Shown here in pieces: positions 32,935-42,200 of a stretch of 64,000 bases of DNA; within the stretch, counting starts at the first letter, position 1, and each line of letters begins with the position of its first letter. The stretch is taken from positions 4,449 to 68,448 of the forward strand of contig CAKSFK010000009.1 in assembly GCA_934454655.1 (NCBI GenBank), given 5' to 3'. The DNA comes from an uncultured Eubacteriales bacterium. Lineage in GTDB: Bacteria > Bacillota > Clostridia > Oscillospirales > Acutalibacteraceae. A program made the translations under genes and the position numbers. A model generated the notes under the pieces. It saw nothing but the letters and a program-made list of their open reading frames with translations, ran no database searches and was not told the DNA's origin.

Positions 32935-35900
32935 TTATTCAATAAATTTAACGTTTTGTTCACCAAGCAGGGCTTTAAGCGAGTCTGTAAGCTCCCGTGA
33001 CGGCGAAACATTAAGGCTTTCGGGGGCTTTAAGCTTTTTCCCCGTGTCCGTACAGTATATTATAACCCCGTATTTGCCGCGGCAGCGCGACAGAATTTTC
33101 CTTATTTTTAAAAGGCTGCCGTCATCGGCGGACGCAACCCTTAAATACAATCCGCTTTTGCGGTTTTGCTTCAGCGGCATATTTTTTGCGCTTTCGGGGA
33201 TTTTCTCCGCGGTTTCGGCAATAAGCTCGGGTTCTCTGTCCTCCCGCTCGGATATTCTGCCGCCGATAATAACGGGTGTGCCGGAAGAAAGCAGCGGTCT
33301 GTACTCAGCAAGGGCGGCGGCAAAAACCGTAATGCTTATTTCTCCGCTCATATCCTCAAGCACGCCCGACGCCATAATGCTGCCGTTTTTAAGCTGCCTT
33401 ACCTTAAGCCCGTCAACAATTCCGCCTACCGAAACCCGCCTGCCGTCGCCGAATTTTTTTGAGAGAATATCGGCTGTGCCTACGGTTTTTTTCTCGCTTA
33501 AATAGCCGGCATATTCTGCTAACGGGTGACCCGAAAGATACAGCCCCGTTGCCTCCTTTTCGGCTTTAAGGCGCTCTTCTTCGGGCATTTCGGCAATATC
33601 CCGCATTTCGTATTCCGCGGGTTCGTCATCACCGAACAGGTTTAACTGACCCTTTGCCGAAAAGCGGCGTTCGCCCTCGGCGGCGTCAATAATCCCGTCT
33701 ATATTATAAAGCATTTTACGGCGATTGTTACAAAGACAGTCCATAGCACCGCTTTTAATAAGCCCCTCAAGCGCTTTGCGATTAAGACCCTGCGAACAAT
33801 TACGCAGGCAAAAATCGTAAACGCTGACGTAATTTCCGTTTTCGGCACGTTCCTTAATTAAATGCTCGATTACTCCGTCGCCGAGGTTTTTTACCGCGCT
33901 CAGCCCAAAGCGGATATTCCCATTGTCAGGCGTAAAATCCGAAAGACTGGCATTTACCGAGGGCGGAAGAATTTGTATTCCGTTTTTTTTACACTCGGCT
34001 GTGTAAAGCGAAATTTTCGAGGCGCTGTCTATCATTCCCGTCATAAGGCTTGCAAAATATTCCGCCGGATAATGGCGTTTTAAATATGCCGTGCGATACG
34101 CCACAAACGAATATGCCGCCGCGTGCGCCTTGTTAAAGGCATATGAGCTGAAGCTCTGCATATCGGAGAATATTGCCTCGGCGGTTTTTTCGTCAACCCC
34201 GTTTGCAACAGCCCCGGCGCAAAGTACGTTTCCGTTTTCGTCTTTTTCGCCGTGAATAAAGAACTGCCGCTCGCGCTCCATAACGTCGTGCTTTTTCTTT
34301 GCCATTGCGCGCCGCACAATGTCTGCCCTGCCGAGAGTGTACCCCGCAAGGGTTCTGAACACCTGCATAACCTGCTCCTGGTACACAATACAGCCGTAGG
34401 TTATATCCAGTATCGGCTTTAACAGCGGCGTTGGGTAGGTTATGTCCTCGGGGTGGTGGCGGTTGTGAATATATTTCGGTATCGAGTCCATAGGACCCGG
34501 ACGGTAAAGGGACAGAATTGCCGTTAAGTCCTCAATGCTCTCGGGCTTTAAACGGCGCAGAACGCTCTTCATTCCGTCCGATTCAAACTGAAAAACGCCG
34601 TCGGTCAGACCGCTGCCCATCATTTCGTAGGTGTCGCGGTCGTCAAGCGGTATTTTTTCAATATCAAATGCGGGGTCGTGCCTTTTAATGTATTTTTCCG
34701 AGTCGGCTATGACAGTAAGGTTCCTAAGCCCCAGAAAATCCATTTTAAGCAGCCCCAGCTCGTCAAGAGCGGTCATAGTGTACTGCGTAACAACCGAGCC
34801 GTCGTTTACCGCAAGGGGAACATAGTCCGCAATGGGTCTGTCGGATATAACAACCCCCGCCGCGTGGGTAGAGGCGTGGCGGGGCATACCCTCCAGTTTA
34901 AGGGCGGTGTCAATAAGGTCCTTTACCTGTTTATCGCCGTCATACGCCGCCTTAAGCTCAGGCACGCCGTCAAGAGCGGCTTTGAGCGTCATTCCCACCG
35001 TTTGGGGAATAAGCTTTGCTATTTTGTCGCACACGGCGTAGGGTACGTCCGTAACCCTGCCGACATCCCTTATCGCCGCTCTTGCCGCCATTGTGCCGAA
35101 GGTGACTATCTGCGAAACGCGGTCCGCGCCGTACTTTCTTATAACATAGTCGATAACGCGCTGACGATTCACGTAGCAAAAGTCAATATCAAAATCCGGC
35201 ATTGAAACGCGCTCCGGGTTTAAAAAGCGCTCAAAATAAAGGTCGTATTTAATGGGGTCAATGCCGGTTATTCCTATGCAGTAGGCGGCAAGACTTGCCG
35301 CTCCCGACCCTCTGCCCGGACCTACGGGTATGCCGTTTTTCTTTGCGTAGTTCACAAAATCGGCAACAATAAGATAGTAATCAACATACCCCATACGGTT
35401 AATTACTTCAAGTTCGTAATTAAGGCGGTCGGTGTACTTCTTTTCGGGGTGTTCGCCGTAAATTTTGTGCAGACCCGCAAAGCACTTATCCTTAAAATAG
35501 GTAAAATGGTCACGGTCGCCTATATCAAACCGCGGCAGTTTTATTTTGCCGAATTCAAAGGAAACCGAGCATCTCTTCGCAATTTTCACGGTGTTTTCCG
35601 CCGCGTCGGGACGGTCTGCTGCCAGTGCCGCCATTTCCTCACCCGATTTAAGGTAAAATTCGTTTGTTTTAAACTCAATCGGGTTTTCTTCATTTATTTT
35701 ACTGCCCGTTTGTATGCACAAAAGCACCTTGTGAGTGAAAAAATCCTCGTGCTTTATATAATGCACGTCGTTGGTTACAACAAGCGGTATGCCTGTTTCG
35801 TCCGACATTCTTATAATTTGCGGATTAATTTTTTTCTGCTCGGCAATGCCGTGGTCCTGCAATTCAAGGTAATAATTTCCTCTGCCGAAAAGGCTGTCGT

Positions 35901-36381
35901 AATAAAGCGCTGCCTGCTTTGCCTTTTCGTATTTTCCCGCAAGCAAAAGCCGCGGTATTTCACCCGCAAGACAGGCGGAAAGCGCAATCAAGCCGCCGCT
36001 GTGTTTTTCCAGCAGTTCCTTATCTATGCGGGGTTTTGAGTAAAACCCCTCGGTAAAACCGGCAGACACAAGCTTTATAAGGTTTTTGTAGCCCTCGTTA
36101 TTCTCGCAAAGCAGAACAAGGTGGTTATACGCGCCCTCCGCTCCCCGTTGTTTTTCAAATCGACTGCCGGGAGCAACGTAGACCTCGCACCCGATTATGG
36201 GCTTAACTCCCTTTTTTACAGCATATTTATAAAAATCGATAACGCCGTACATAACGCCGTGATCGGTTATAGCAATGCTTTTTTGTCCAAGCTCCGCCGC
36301 GCGGTCTATAAGCTCCTTAATACGGCAGCATCCGTCAAGCAGACTGTATTCGGTATGAACGTGAAGATGTGTAAAATCCAT
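32935..36381 (-). CDS. dnaE: DNA polymerase III alpha subunit (DnaE)
   Basis: The 1148-residue C-family polymerase starts with a PHP domain (HLHVHTEYSLLDG). The catalytic palm carries GPGRGSGAASLAAYC and the metal-binding MPDFDIDFCY, with a helix-hairpin-helix and an OB-fold (VSVGGIVDGLKV) near the end. It lacks the proofreading exonuclease of PolC, as expected for DnaE. ATG 36381 is chosen because AAGGAG lies 9 bases upstream; the longer frame adds 17 residues that overlap the whiA end. In Firmicutes DnaE extends primers or acts with PolC at the fork. Confidence 0.96.
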   Translation of the reverse strand: MDFTHLHVHTEYSLLDGCCRIKELIDRAAELGQKSIAITDHGVMYGVIDFYKYAVKKGVKPIIGCEVYVAPGSRFEKQRGAEGAYNHLVLLCENNEGYKNLIKLVSAGFTEGFYSKPRIDKELLEKHSGGLIALSACLAGEIPRLLLAGKYEKAKQAALYYDSLFGRGNYYLELQDHGIAEQKKINPQIIRMSDETGIPLVVTNDVHYIKHEDFFTHKVLLCIQTGSKINEENPIEFKTNEFYLKSGEEMAALAADRPDAAENTVKIAKRCSVSFEFGKIKLPRFDIGDRDHFTYFKDKCFAGLHKIYGEHPEKKYTDRLNYELEVINRMGYVDYYLIVADFVNYAKKNGIPVGPGRGSGAASLAAYCIGITGIDPIKYDLYFERFLNPERVSMPDFDIDFCYVNRQRVIDYVIRKYGADRVSQIVTFGTMAARAAIRDVGRVTDVPYAVCDKIAKLIPQTVGMTLKAALDGVPELKAAYDGDKQVKDLIDTALKLEGMPRHASTHAAGVVISDRPIADYVPLAVNDGSVVTQYTMTALDELGLLKMDFLGLRNLTVIADSEKYIKRHDPAFDIEKIPLDDRDTYEMMGSGLTDGVFQFESDGMKSVLRRLKPESIEDLTAILSLYRPGPMDSIPKYIHNRHHPEDITYPTPLLKPILDITYGCIVYQEQVMQVFRTLAGYTLGRADIVRRAMAKKKHDVMERERQFFIHGEKDENGNVLCAGAVANGVDEKTAEAIFSDMQSFSSYAFNKAHAAAYSFVAYRTAYLKRHYPAEYFASLMTGMIDSASKISLYTAECKKNGIQILPPSVNASLSDFTPDNGNIRFGLSAVKNLGDGVIEHLIKERAENGNYVSVYDFCLRNCSQGLNRKALEGLIKSGAMDCLCNNRRKMLYNIDGIIDAAEGERRFSAKGQLNLFGDDEPAEYEMRDIAEMPEEERLKAEKEATGLYLSGHPLAEYAGYLSEKKTVGTADILSKKFGDGRRVSVGGIVDGLKVRQLKNGSIMASGVLEDMSGEISITVFAAALAEYRPLLSSGTPVIIGGRISEREDREPELIAETAEKIPESAKNMPLKQNRKSGLYLRVASADDGSLLKIRKILSRCRGKYGVIIYCTDTGKKLKAPESLNVSPSRELTDSLKALLGEQNVKFIE

Positions 36382-36391
36382 ACGCCGCTCC

Positions 36392-37285
36392 TTATTTTTT
36401 AAGCTTTTCGTAAAGGTCGTTAAGCTTTTCAAGCCTGTGGTTAAGCCCCGAAACGGTAAGCGGTTCCCGTGAGAGCCCGCAAAGCTCGCTCAAAGTGGCT
36501 TCGGGGTTGTTTTCCCTTAACTCCGCCGCAGACACAAGCTCGCGCGGCAAATTGCAGAGCACGCCGTGCTGCTTTAAATAATCAATGGCGCGACGCTGCC
36601 TTATTGACGCTTCAACCGTTTTTGAGATATTCGCGCTGTCGCAATTACTTCTTCGGTTACTGTTATTTTTAACGCTTTTTATAATTTTAGTATCAATAAA
36701 ATCAAGCGTTCGGTGCGGCGCACCCATAAGGGTAAGCAGGTCCTCAATACAGGCGCTTTCCTTTGTGTAAAGCACAAATCCGCTGCCGCGTGTTGTTTTT
36801 TTAAGAAATATTCCGTAGCCGCAAAGCAGTTCGCAAAATTCATCGGCAAGCCTTTCGTTTTTAACCGAAAATTCGGCACGGTACTCCTTTTCGGGGTCGT
36901 TTATATTTCCGCAGGACAAAAAAGCGCCCCTTATAAACGCCTGAAAACAGCACTCGCGCGAAAGTATCTCGCTGTTTATCATTCTGTCGGCAATGCCGAA
37001 ATCGTAAAACGCCAGAATTTTAAGCCTGTCCGCCTCGCTTGTAATTTCCGCTTTGTATGTAGGTCTTTTACTGCCGCCCGCAGTTATTACCGGCTTTATT
37101 CCGAAAGCGCCGAAAACAAACGCCGCATATGCGCGCGCCATTTCGGCATTGTTGGTCTGCATTGAAATTCTTTTAAAAGAAAAAGACCTGCCGAAAAGCA
37201 TAAAACCGTAAACAAGCGGTCGTTTGCAGCATTCGGACGGTCTTACGGCGGCTAACTCATTTTTTAGATCAGCACAAAATGACAT
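36392..37285 (-). CDS. whiA: Sporulation/cell-division regulator WhiA
   Basis: The 297-residue protein has the WhiA layout: an N-terminal domain related to LAGLIDADG endonucleases (residues 10-195; KRPLVYGFMLFGRSFS, AFIRGAFLSCGNINDPEK) and a C-terminal helix-turn-helix (LRENNPEATLSELCGLSR). WhiA is tied to division and sporulation and, in Bacillus, to chromosome segregation and metabolism. It follows rapZ by 5 bases. The yvcK/glmR gene usually found between rapZ and whiA is absent. Confidence 0.95.
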   Translation of the reverse strand: MSFCADLKNELAAVRPSECCKRPLVYGFMLFGRSFSFKRISMQTNNAEMARAYAAFVFGAFGIKPVITAGGSKRPTYKAEITSEADRLKILAFYDFGIADRMINSEILSRECCFQAFIRGAFLSCGNINDPEKEYRAEFSVKNERLADEFCELLCGYGIFLKKTTRGSGFVLYTKESACIEDLLTLMGAPHRTLDFIDTKIIKSVKNNSNRRSNCDSANISKTVEASIRQRRAIDYLKQHGVLCNLPRELVSAAELRENNPEATLSELCGLSREPLTVSGLNHRLEKLNDLYEKLKK

Positions 37286-37290
37286 AACGC

Positions 37291-38151
37291 TCAGCCCTTG
37301 TAAATATCACGGTGGGTAATGGAGCAGTTATAGTTTTCGCCCCTTAAATGCTCGCCTATAAGCTCCGCAAAGGTTACCGAGCGGTGCTTGCCGCCCGTAC
37401 AGCCGAAGGATATTATAAGCTGGCTTTTGCCCTCCTTAGCATAAAGCGGAACGGCACAGTCAATAAAGCCTGTGAGGCGTTTTAAAAATTCACGGCTCTC
37501 ATCGCTTTGCATAACATAATTTCTCACGCTTTCATCAAGCCCTGTTTTTGTTTTAAGGCTTTCAACATAAAACGGGTTGGGCAGACAGCGCACGTCTATA
37601 ACAATATCCGCCTCCGCGTCCGAACCGTATTTAAAGCCGAACGATTTACACTGTATTTTAAGAACATTGCTTACACTGCCGCAGAAAATGTTTGAAAGCT
37701 GAACCTTTAACTGTGCTATTGATATATGGCTTGTATCAACAATGTAATCCGCCATAAAGCGAATGGTCTTAAGCATATCGCGCTCTTTTGCGACAGCCGC
37801 CGCAACCGACATATTGCTGCCGTCCGCCAGCGGGTGTTTGCGGCGGTTTTCCTTATAGCGGCGTATAAGAACGTCATCCGCCGCGTCAAGAAACAGAATT
37901 TTATAGTTGATACTGTTGTTTTTAAGGCTTGTAAGCACATCCTCTATTTCCGAAAACAGTACTCCGCCGCGCATATCGGTTACAATTGCCATTTTACTGA
38001 GCAGATCTCCGCTTCTGGCGGAAAGCTCGACAAACGACGGTATTATGGCGGGCGGAATGTTGTCCACACAGTAAAAGCCTATATCCTCAAGCACATTCGC
38101 CGCCTGCGATTTTCCCGCACCCGACATACCCGTTACAATTAAAAGTTCCAT
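37291..38151 (-). CDS. rapZ: RapZ/YvcJ-family nucleotide-binding protein
   Basis: The 286-residue P-loop protein has Walker A GMSGAGKS at residues 8-15, DNIPPAIIPSF near 30, DAADDVLIRRYKENRRKHPL, and the conserved C-terminal block ISFGCTGGKHRSVTFAE. In Enterobacteria RapZ guides RNase E to GlmZ, controlling glucosamine-6-phosphate; the Firmicutes role is less clear. It overlaps the murB end by 13 bases and precedes whiA. Wall precursor genes (murB) and nagB elsewhere in the window fit an amino-sugar link. Confidence 0.94.
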   Translation of the reverse strand: MELLIVTGMSGAGKSQAANVLEDIGFYCVDNIPPAIIPSFVELSARSGDLLSKMAIVTDMRGGVLFSEIEDVLTSLKNNSINYKILFLDAADDVLIRRYKENRRKHPLADGSNMSVAAAVAKERDMLKTIRFMADYIVDTSHISIAQLKVQLSNIFCGSVSNVLKIQCKSFGFKYGSDAEADIVIDVRCLPNPFYVESLKTKTGLDESVRNYVMQSDESREFLKRLTGFIDCAVPLYAKEGKSQLIISFGCTGGKHRSVTFAELIGEHLRGENYNCSITHRDIYKG

Positions 38152-39065
38152 TTATTTTCTCCGTTTTCGTCAACAAAAATAACTTCCGGTTCAAGTGTTA
38201 CACCGTCGCCTTCCCGCACCGCATTACGCACTCGGCTTATGAGTTCCGTAATATCGCGCGAGGAAGCACCGCCCCTGTTTATAATAAATCCGGCGTGCTT
38301 TTCGCTTACCTGCGCTCCGCCCACGGTAAGCCCCTTAAGGCCGTTTTTTTCAATAAGCGCACCCGCAAAAAAGCCTTCTGGGCGCTTGAACGTGCTGCCC
38401 GCGCTGGGGTATTCAAGCGGCTGTTTATCCCTGCGTCTGCCCATAATTTCCTGCATTTTTTCGGTTATTTCACGACGGTCGCCCTTTTTAAGCGCAAAGG
38501 TAACGGAGGTTATAATTTTTCCGCCCTTTTTAAAAACACTGCCGCGGTAGCAAAGCTCCATTTCCGATACATCCAGCGTGCCGATTTCGCCGTTTTCGGT
38601 TACATATTCGGCGCTTTTAGCAACGTCGGCGGTTTCTCCGCCGTATGCGCCCGCATTCATATAAAGCGCTCCGCCCGCCGTGCCGGGTATTCCGTAAGCA
38701 AATTCAAGCCCTGTAAGACCGTTATCACGCGCCGCGGTACACACCGCCGAAAGCGACGCACCCGCGCCCGCCTTAACGGTTTCTCCGTCTACTGTGATTT
38801 TGTTAATGCCGCAGGTGCTTATTACCGCGCCCCTTATACCCTCGTCGCACACAAGCAGGTTAGTTCCGTTGCCCAGAATAAAGCACGGAACACCGTACTC
38901 GGCGCAGGCTTTGAGCGCGGTTTTGAGCTGCTCGGCAGAATCGGGGCGCACAAAGACATCCGCTGCGCCGCCGGTTTTAAAGCCGGTATGGCATTTCATA
39001 GGCTCGCCTGTTCTAAATGAAATTTCCCGTGCCTTTAAAACGTCCCTGAATCTGTCAAGCTGCAT
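38139..39065 (-). CDS. murB: UDP-N-acetylenolpyruvoylglucosamine reductase
   Basis: MurB reduces the enolpyruvyl group to form UDP-MurNAc, using FAD and NADPH. The 308-residue protein is a type IIb MurB: FAD-binding HTGFKTGGAADVFV and LGNGTNLLV, FAYGIPGTAGGALYMNAGAYG, and catalytic Ser/Glu in YPSAGSTFKRP and VTLEPEVIFV. It lies 13 bases after glk and overlaps rapZ by 13 bases. Confidence 0.96.
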   Translation of the reverse strand: MQLDRFRDVLKAREISFRTGEPMKCHTGFKTGGAADVFVRPDSAEQLKTALKACAEYGVPCFILGNGTNLLVCDEGIRGAVISTCGINKITVDGETVKAGAGASLSAVCTAARDNGLTGLEFAYGIPGTAGGALYMNAGAYGGETADVAKSAEYVTENGEIGTLDVSEMELCYRGSVFKKGGKIITSVTFALKKGDRREITEKMQEIMGRRRDKQPLEYPSAGSTFKRPEGFFAGALIEKNGLKGLTVGGAQVSEKHAGFIINRGGASSRDITELISRVRNAVREGDGVTLEPEVIFVDENGENKWNF

Positions 39066-39078
39066 TTGCCTTCTCCTC

Positions 39079-40035
39079 TTATCTGTATAGATCGCAAAGA
39101 TATGCCGCGCCTATAATGCCCGCGTCATTCCCGAGCGCCGCCGCTTTTATCTCGGTGGTTTCGGGAATGTTTCTCGCGTAGTTTTCGCCCCTGACCGACG
39201 CTCTTAAAGGAACAATAAGCGTGTCGCCCTCTTTGGAAATTCCTCCGCCTATGCAGAGTATTTCCGGCTGGAAAATGTTTATAACGTTGGAAACGCCCAC
39301 TGCCACAAATTCAATATACCTTGCAACCACGCGTTTTCCCGCCTCGTCGTCCTTTCTCATAGCGTCAAACGCGGTTCTTCCGTTGACCTTGTTTATATCG
39401 CCGCCGCAAAGCTCCCACATAACGCTTTTGGGGTATCTTATCATTGCCTGCTTTGTCTGGCGAATAAGCGCCGTAGCGGAAGCGTACGCCTCCCAGCAGC
39501 CCTGCCTGCCGCAGGTGCAGACCTCTCCGTCCATATTAATAACCGTGTGACCGAGTTCCGCCCCCGCATAGTTCGAGCCGGAGTAAATTTTGCCGTCTAT
39601 AATAACTCCGCCGCCGACTCCCGTGCCGAGGGTTATTGCAATAAAGTTTTTTGTTCCCTTGCCCGCGCCCGCAATGTATTCGCCGTATGCCGCGGCGTTT
39701 GCGTCGTTCTCAACGTAAAAATCCGTGCCGAGGCGCTCTTTAAGCATTGCGGCTATCGGAACATCGTAAAAATCCAGATTGTTGGCATAGCAGATAACTC
39801 CGTTTACGGGGTCGATGGCTCCGGGTGAGCCTACGCCCATAGCATCAATATCCGATATTTTAAGACCCGCGTTTTCAATTGCGGTCTTTGCGGCAAGCGC
39901 CATATCGTCGGCAATTTCTTCGGCAGGACGGGGACAGTTTGTTTTAACGCTGCCGGTAGCAACGATTTTATAATTTTCGTCCACCACGCCCGCTACAATG
40001 TTTGTTCCGCCAAGGTCAATTCCAAGTTTATACAT
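39079..40035 (-). CDS. glk: ROK-family glucokinase
   Basis: The 318-residue kinase phosphorylates glucose to glucose 6-phosphate. It shows the ATP motif GIDLGGTNIVAGVV near the N-terminus, the sugar-binding ENDANAAAYGEY with the catalytic Asp, TLGTGVGGGVIIDG, and the ROK zinc signature CTCGRQGCWEAYAS. ATG 40035 is chosen because AGGAG lies 8 bases upstream; GTG 40044 would overlap that site. It follows hprK by 18 bases, so glucose entry, the HPr kinase and pfkA lie in one series. Confidence 0.94.
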   Translation of the reverse strand: MYKLGIDLGGTNIVAGVVDENYKIVATGSVKTNCPRPAEEIADDMALAAKTAIENAGLKISDIDAMGVGSPGAIDPVNGVICYANNLDFYDVPIAAMLKERLGTDFYVENDANAAAYGEYIAGAGKGTKNFIAITLGTGVGGGVIIDGKIYSGSNYAGAELGHTVINMDGEVCTCGRQGCWEAYASATALIRQTKQAMIRYPKSVMWELCGGDINKVNGRTAFDAMRKDDEAGKRVVARYIEFVAVGVSNVINIFQPEILCIGGGISKEGDTLIVPLRASVRGENYARNIPETTEIKAAALGNDAGIIGAAYLCDLYR

Positions 40036-40053
40036 TTTCTTCACTCCTAATAT

Positions 40054-41019
40054 TTAAAACGGCTTTACCGTTTCGTTTGTGTTGTCCGCAGGTATCTCGT
40101 CGGTCATACCAAGGCGGTTAAGCAGGTCCTTTGCGGCGTTGTAGCCGAGTTTCTTCTGCCTGCTGTTCATTGCCGCAACCTCAATAATAACCGCAAGGTT
40201 TCTTCCGGGTTTAACCGGTATTGTAAGCGACGGTACGTTAAGCCCCAGTATTTCGGTCGTCTGGTTTTCAAGCCCCATACGGTCGTATACTTTGTTAACA
40301 TCCCATATTTCAAGATTAATTACAAGATCGATCTTTTCGGTAATCTTAACCGCGCCCGCGCCGAAAATTCGGCTTGCGTTAATAATGCCTATGCCGCGCA
40401 GTTCAATAAAATGTCTTATATTGTCGGGTGCCGTTCCCACAAGCGATTTGTTTGAAACGCGGCGTATCTCTACCGCGTCGTCCGCAATAAGGCGGTGACC
40501 GCGTTTTATAAGTTCTATTGCCGTCTCACTTTTACCGACGCCGCTTTCGCCGAGCAGCAGTATTCCCTCGCCGTACACCTCGACCAAAACGCCGTGGCGC
40601 GTGACCCTGGGTGCTAAGTTCAGATTTAAATATGCAATAAGCGCAGAGGTAAAGTCCGAGGTCGATTCGGGTGTTCTTAAAAGCGGAACACCGTATTCCT
40701 CGGCAGTTTTGCGGTAAACCTCACCCACGTCAAGATCACGGCAGATTATTACCGCCGCCGGTTTGTGCGAAAAAAATTCACGCAGGCGGCTTTCCGCCTT
40801 TTCGGGTGTGAACCTTAAAATAAAGCTTTCCTCGCTCTTGCCTATTATCTGTATGCGTTTTTCATCAAAAAATTCAAAATACCCCGCCATATGAAGCCCG
40901 GGACGGTTGACCTCGGTTGTGGTGATCGAAATTTTGTCAGCCGACTGCGGCATATTAATTGTTTCAAGGGAAAATTCACTTATTATTTTATCCAGAGAAA
41001 TGGAAAAGTTCGTCCTCAA
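40054..41019 (-). CDS. hprK: HPr kinase/phosphorylase
   Basis: HprK phosphorylates HPr at Ser46 when fructose 1,6-bisphosphate and ATP are high, triggering carbon catabolite repression, and removes it otherwise. The 321-residue protein has an N-terminal regulatory domain (residues 1-130), Walker A GESGVGKS near residue 157, DDAVEIRRV, and the family signature LEIWDVNKVYDRMGL. It is the first gene of the series running to pfkA. Its partners HPr and CcpA are not in the window. Confidence 0.96.
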   Translation of the reverse strand: MRTNFSISLDKIISEFSLETINMPQSADKISITTTEVNRPGLHMAGYFEFFDEKRIQIIGKSEESFILRFTPEKAESRLREFFSHKPAAVIICRDLDVGEVYRKTAEEYGVPLLRTPESTSDFTSALIAYLNLNLAPRVTRHGVLVEVYGEGILLLGESGVGKSETAIELIKRGHRLIADDAVEIRRVSNKSLVGTAPDNIRHFIELRGIGIINASRIFGAGAVKITEKIDLVINLEIWDVNKVYDRMGLENQTTEILGLNVPSLTIPVKPGRNLAVIIEVAAMNSRQKKLGYNAAKDLLNRLGMTDEIPADNTNETVKPF

Positions 41020-41130
41020 ATCCTACGCCTCCTTTTAAGTACTATAATTTTAACATAACACAATAAGAAAATCAACAGACAGTGTAACAAATAACGTTAA
41101 AAGAAAATGGATATTATTTTTTAAAATACC

Positions 41131-41159
41131 TTGACTTTTAATGTATTGTGATTTATTAT
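41131..41159 (+). promoter_or_regulatory. Promoter of padR operon
   Basis: TTGACT (41131-41136), a 17-base spacer and TATTAT (41154-41159), 32 bases before the padR start. Flanking AT-rich dyads could hold the PadR operator, but none is clear. Confidence 0.7.
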
Positions 41160-41190
41160 ATACATATTCTGATAAAAAGGGGAAGGTTTA

Positions 41191-41535
41191 ATGTCTATTA
41201 CCGGAGATATCATAAGAGAGCATACGGATACGATTATACTTTCGGCGCTTACCGGACACGACAGCTACGGCTATGAAATAAACAAAAAGATAAAGTCGGC
41301 GTCGGGCGGCAGGTATGAGCTTAATGAGGCAACACTGTATACCGCGTTCAAACGTCTTGAGGACCGCGGACTGATAAATTCCTACTGGGGAACGGAAGGT
41401 TCGGGCGCACGCAGAAAATATTATCACATAACTCCCGAGGGAGCGGACAGCTGCCGTATGCTTGTTGCCGAGTGGGAGACGGCAAAAAAAATTATTGACG
41501 CATTAATTCAAACGGAGGGAAACGAAAATGAATGA
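41191..41535 (+). CDS. PadR-family transcriptional regulator
   Basis: The 114-residue protein is a short PadR (subfamily 2) winged helix: ILSALTGHDSYGYEINKKI, the recognition part ELNEATLYTAFKRLEDRGLI and YWGTEGSGARRKYYHITPEG. Such regulators usually repress their own operon and are released by envelope stress or drugs. ATG 41191 follows GGGGAAGG. It overlaps the next gene by 8 bases, forming the PadR-DUF1700-DUF4097 module. Confidence 0.92.
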   Translation: MSITGDIIREHTDTIILSALTGHDSYGYEINKKIKSASGGRYELNEATLYTAFKRLEDRGLINSYWGTEGSGARRKYYHITPEGADSCRMLVAEWETAKKIIDALIQTEGNENE

Positions 41536-42190
41536 AAAACTGCGAAAACACATTGATGAGCTTTTTAAAAACGCACCCGTAACCCGCCAGACGGTGGAGA
41601 TAAAAGAGGAAATACTGCAAAACACTCAGGACCGCTACAACGATCTGCTGGCGGAGGGCAAGAGCGAAGAGTCGGCTTACAACATAGCGGTGGCAGGGAT
41701 AGGGGACGTTGAACATCTTATTGACAGTATGATAGCGCCGATGTCCTCATCGGGGTACACAAAGGAAGAAATAAGAAAAAATCAAAGCAGACGTTCGCTT
41801 TTGTTAGCTGTTTCAATTGCGCTTTACATACTTTGCGTTGTACCTGTTATTATCTGCGACGAACTGGGAATCAATGAGGTTGTGGGCATAGTTTTAATGT
41901 TTGTTCTGGCGGCTGTTGCCACCGCAATGATAATCTACCGCAGCGGAATGAAGCTTGAATACAACGTAAGCGATGAAACCGTTGTGGAGGAGTTTAAAAA
42001 ATGGAATCGTGAAAGCAAGGAAAACAGTTCAATGCTGGGGGCTGTTAACGGCGCAGTCTGGGCGCTTACACTCACGGCATATTTTGTAACAAGCTTTTTA
42101 ACAGGAGCGTGGTATATCACCTGGCTTATCTTTATAATAGGCGGCGCGGTTTCCGGCATAGTTAAGGCCGTGTTTGATTTAAGGAAATGA
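41528..42190 (+). CDS. DUF1700-like / permease-prefix domain membrane protein
   Basis: The 220-residue protein has an N-terminal cytoplasmic helical domain (residues 1-75; EIKEEILQNTQDRYNDLLAE, then AYNIAVAGIGDVEHLIDSM), the permease-prefix fold that often accompanies PadR regulators. Four hydrophobic helices follow (about residues 94-112, 118-137, 173-190 and 195-213). In related modules it is thought to pass a signal from the envelope; function is unproven. It overlaps padR by 8 bases and is 10 bases from the DUF4097 gene. Confidence 0.82.
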   Translation: MNEKLRKHIDELFKNAPVTRQTVEIKEEILQNTQDRYNDLLAEGKSEESAYNIAVAGIGDVEHLIDSMIAPMSSSGYTKEEIRKNQSRRSLLLAVSIALYILCVVPVIICDELGINEVVGIVLMFVLAAVATAMIIYRSGMKLEYNVSDETVVEEFKKWNRESKENSSMLGAVNGAVWALTLTAYFVTSFLTGAWYITWLIFIIGGAVSGIVKAVFDLRK

Positions 42191-42200
42191 GGTGTGCCGA

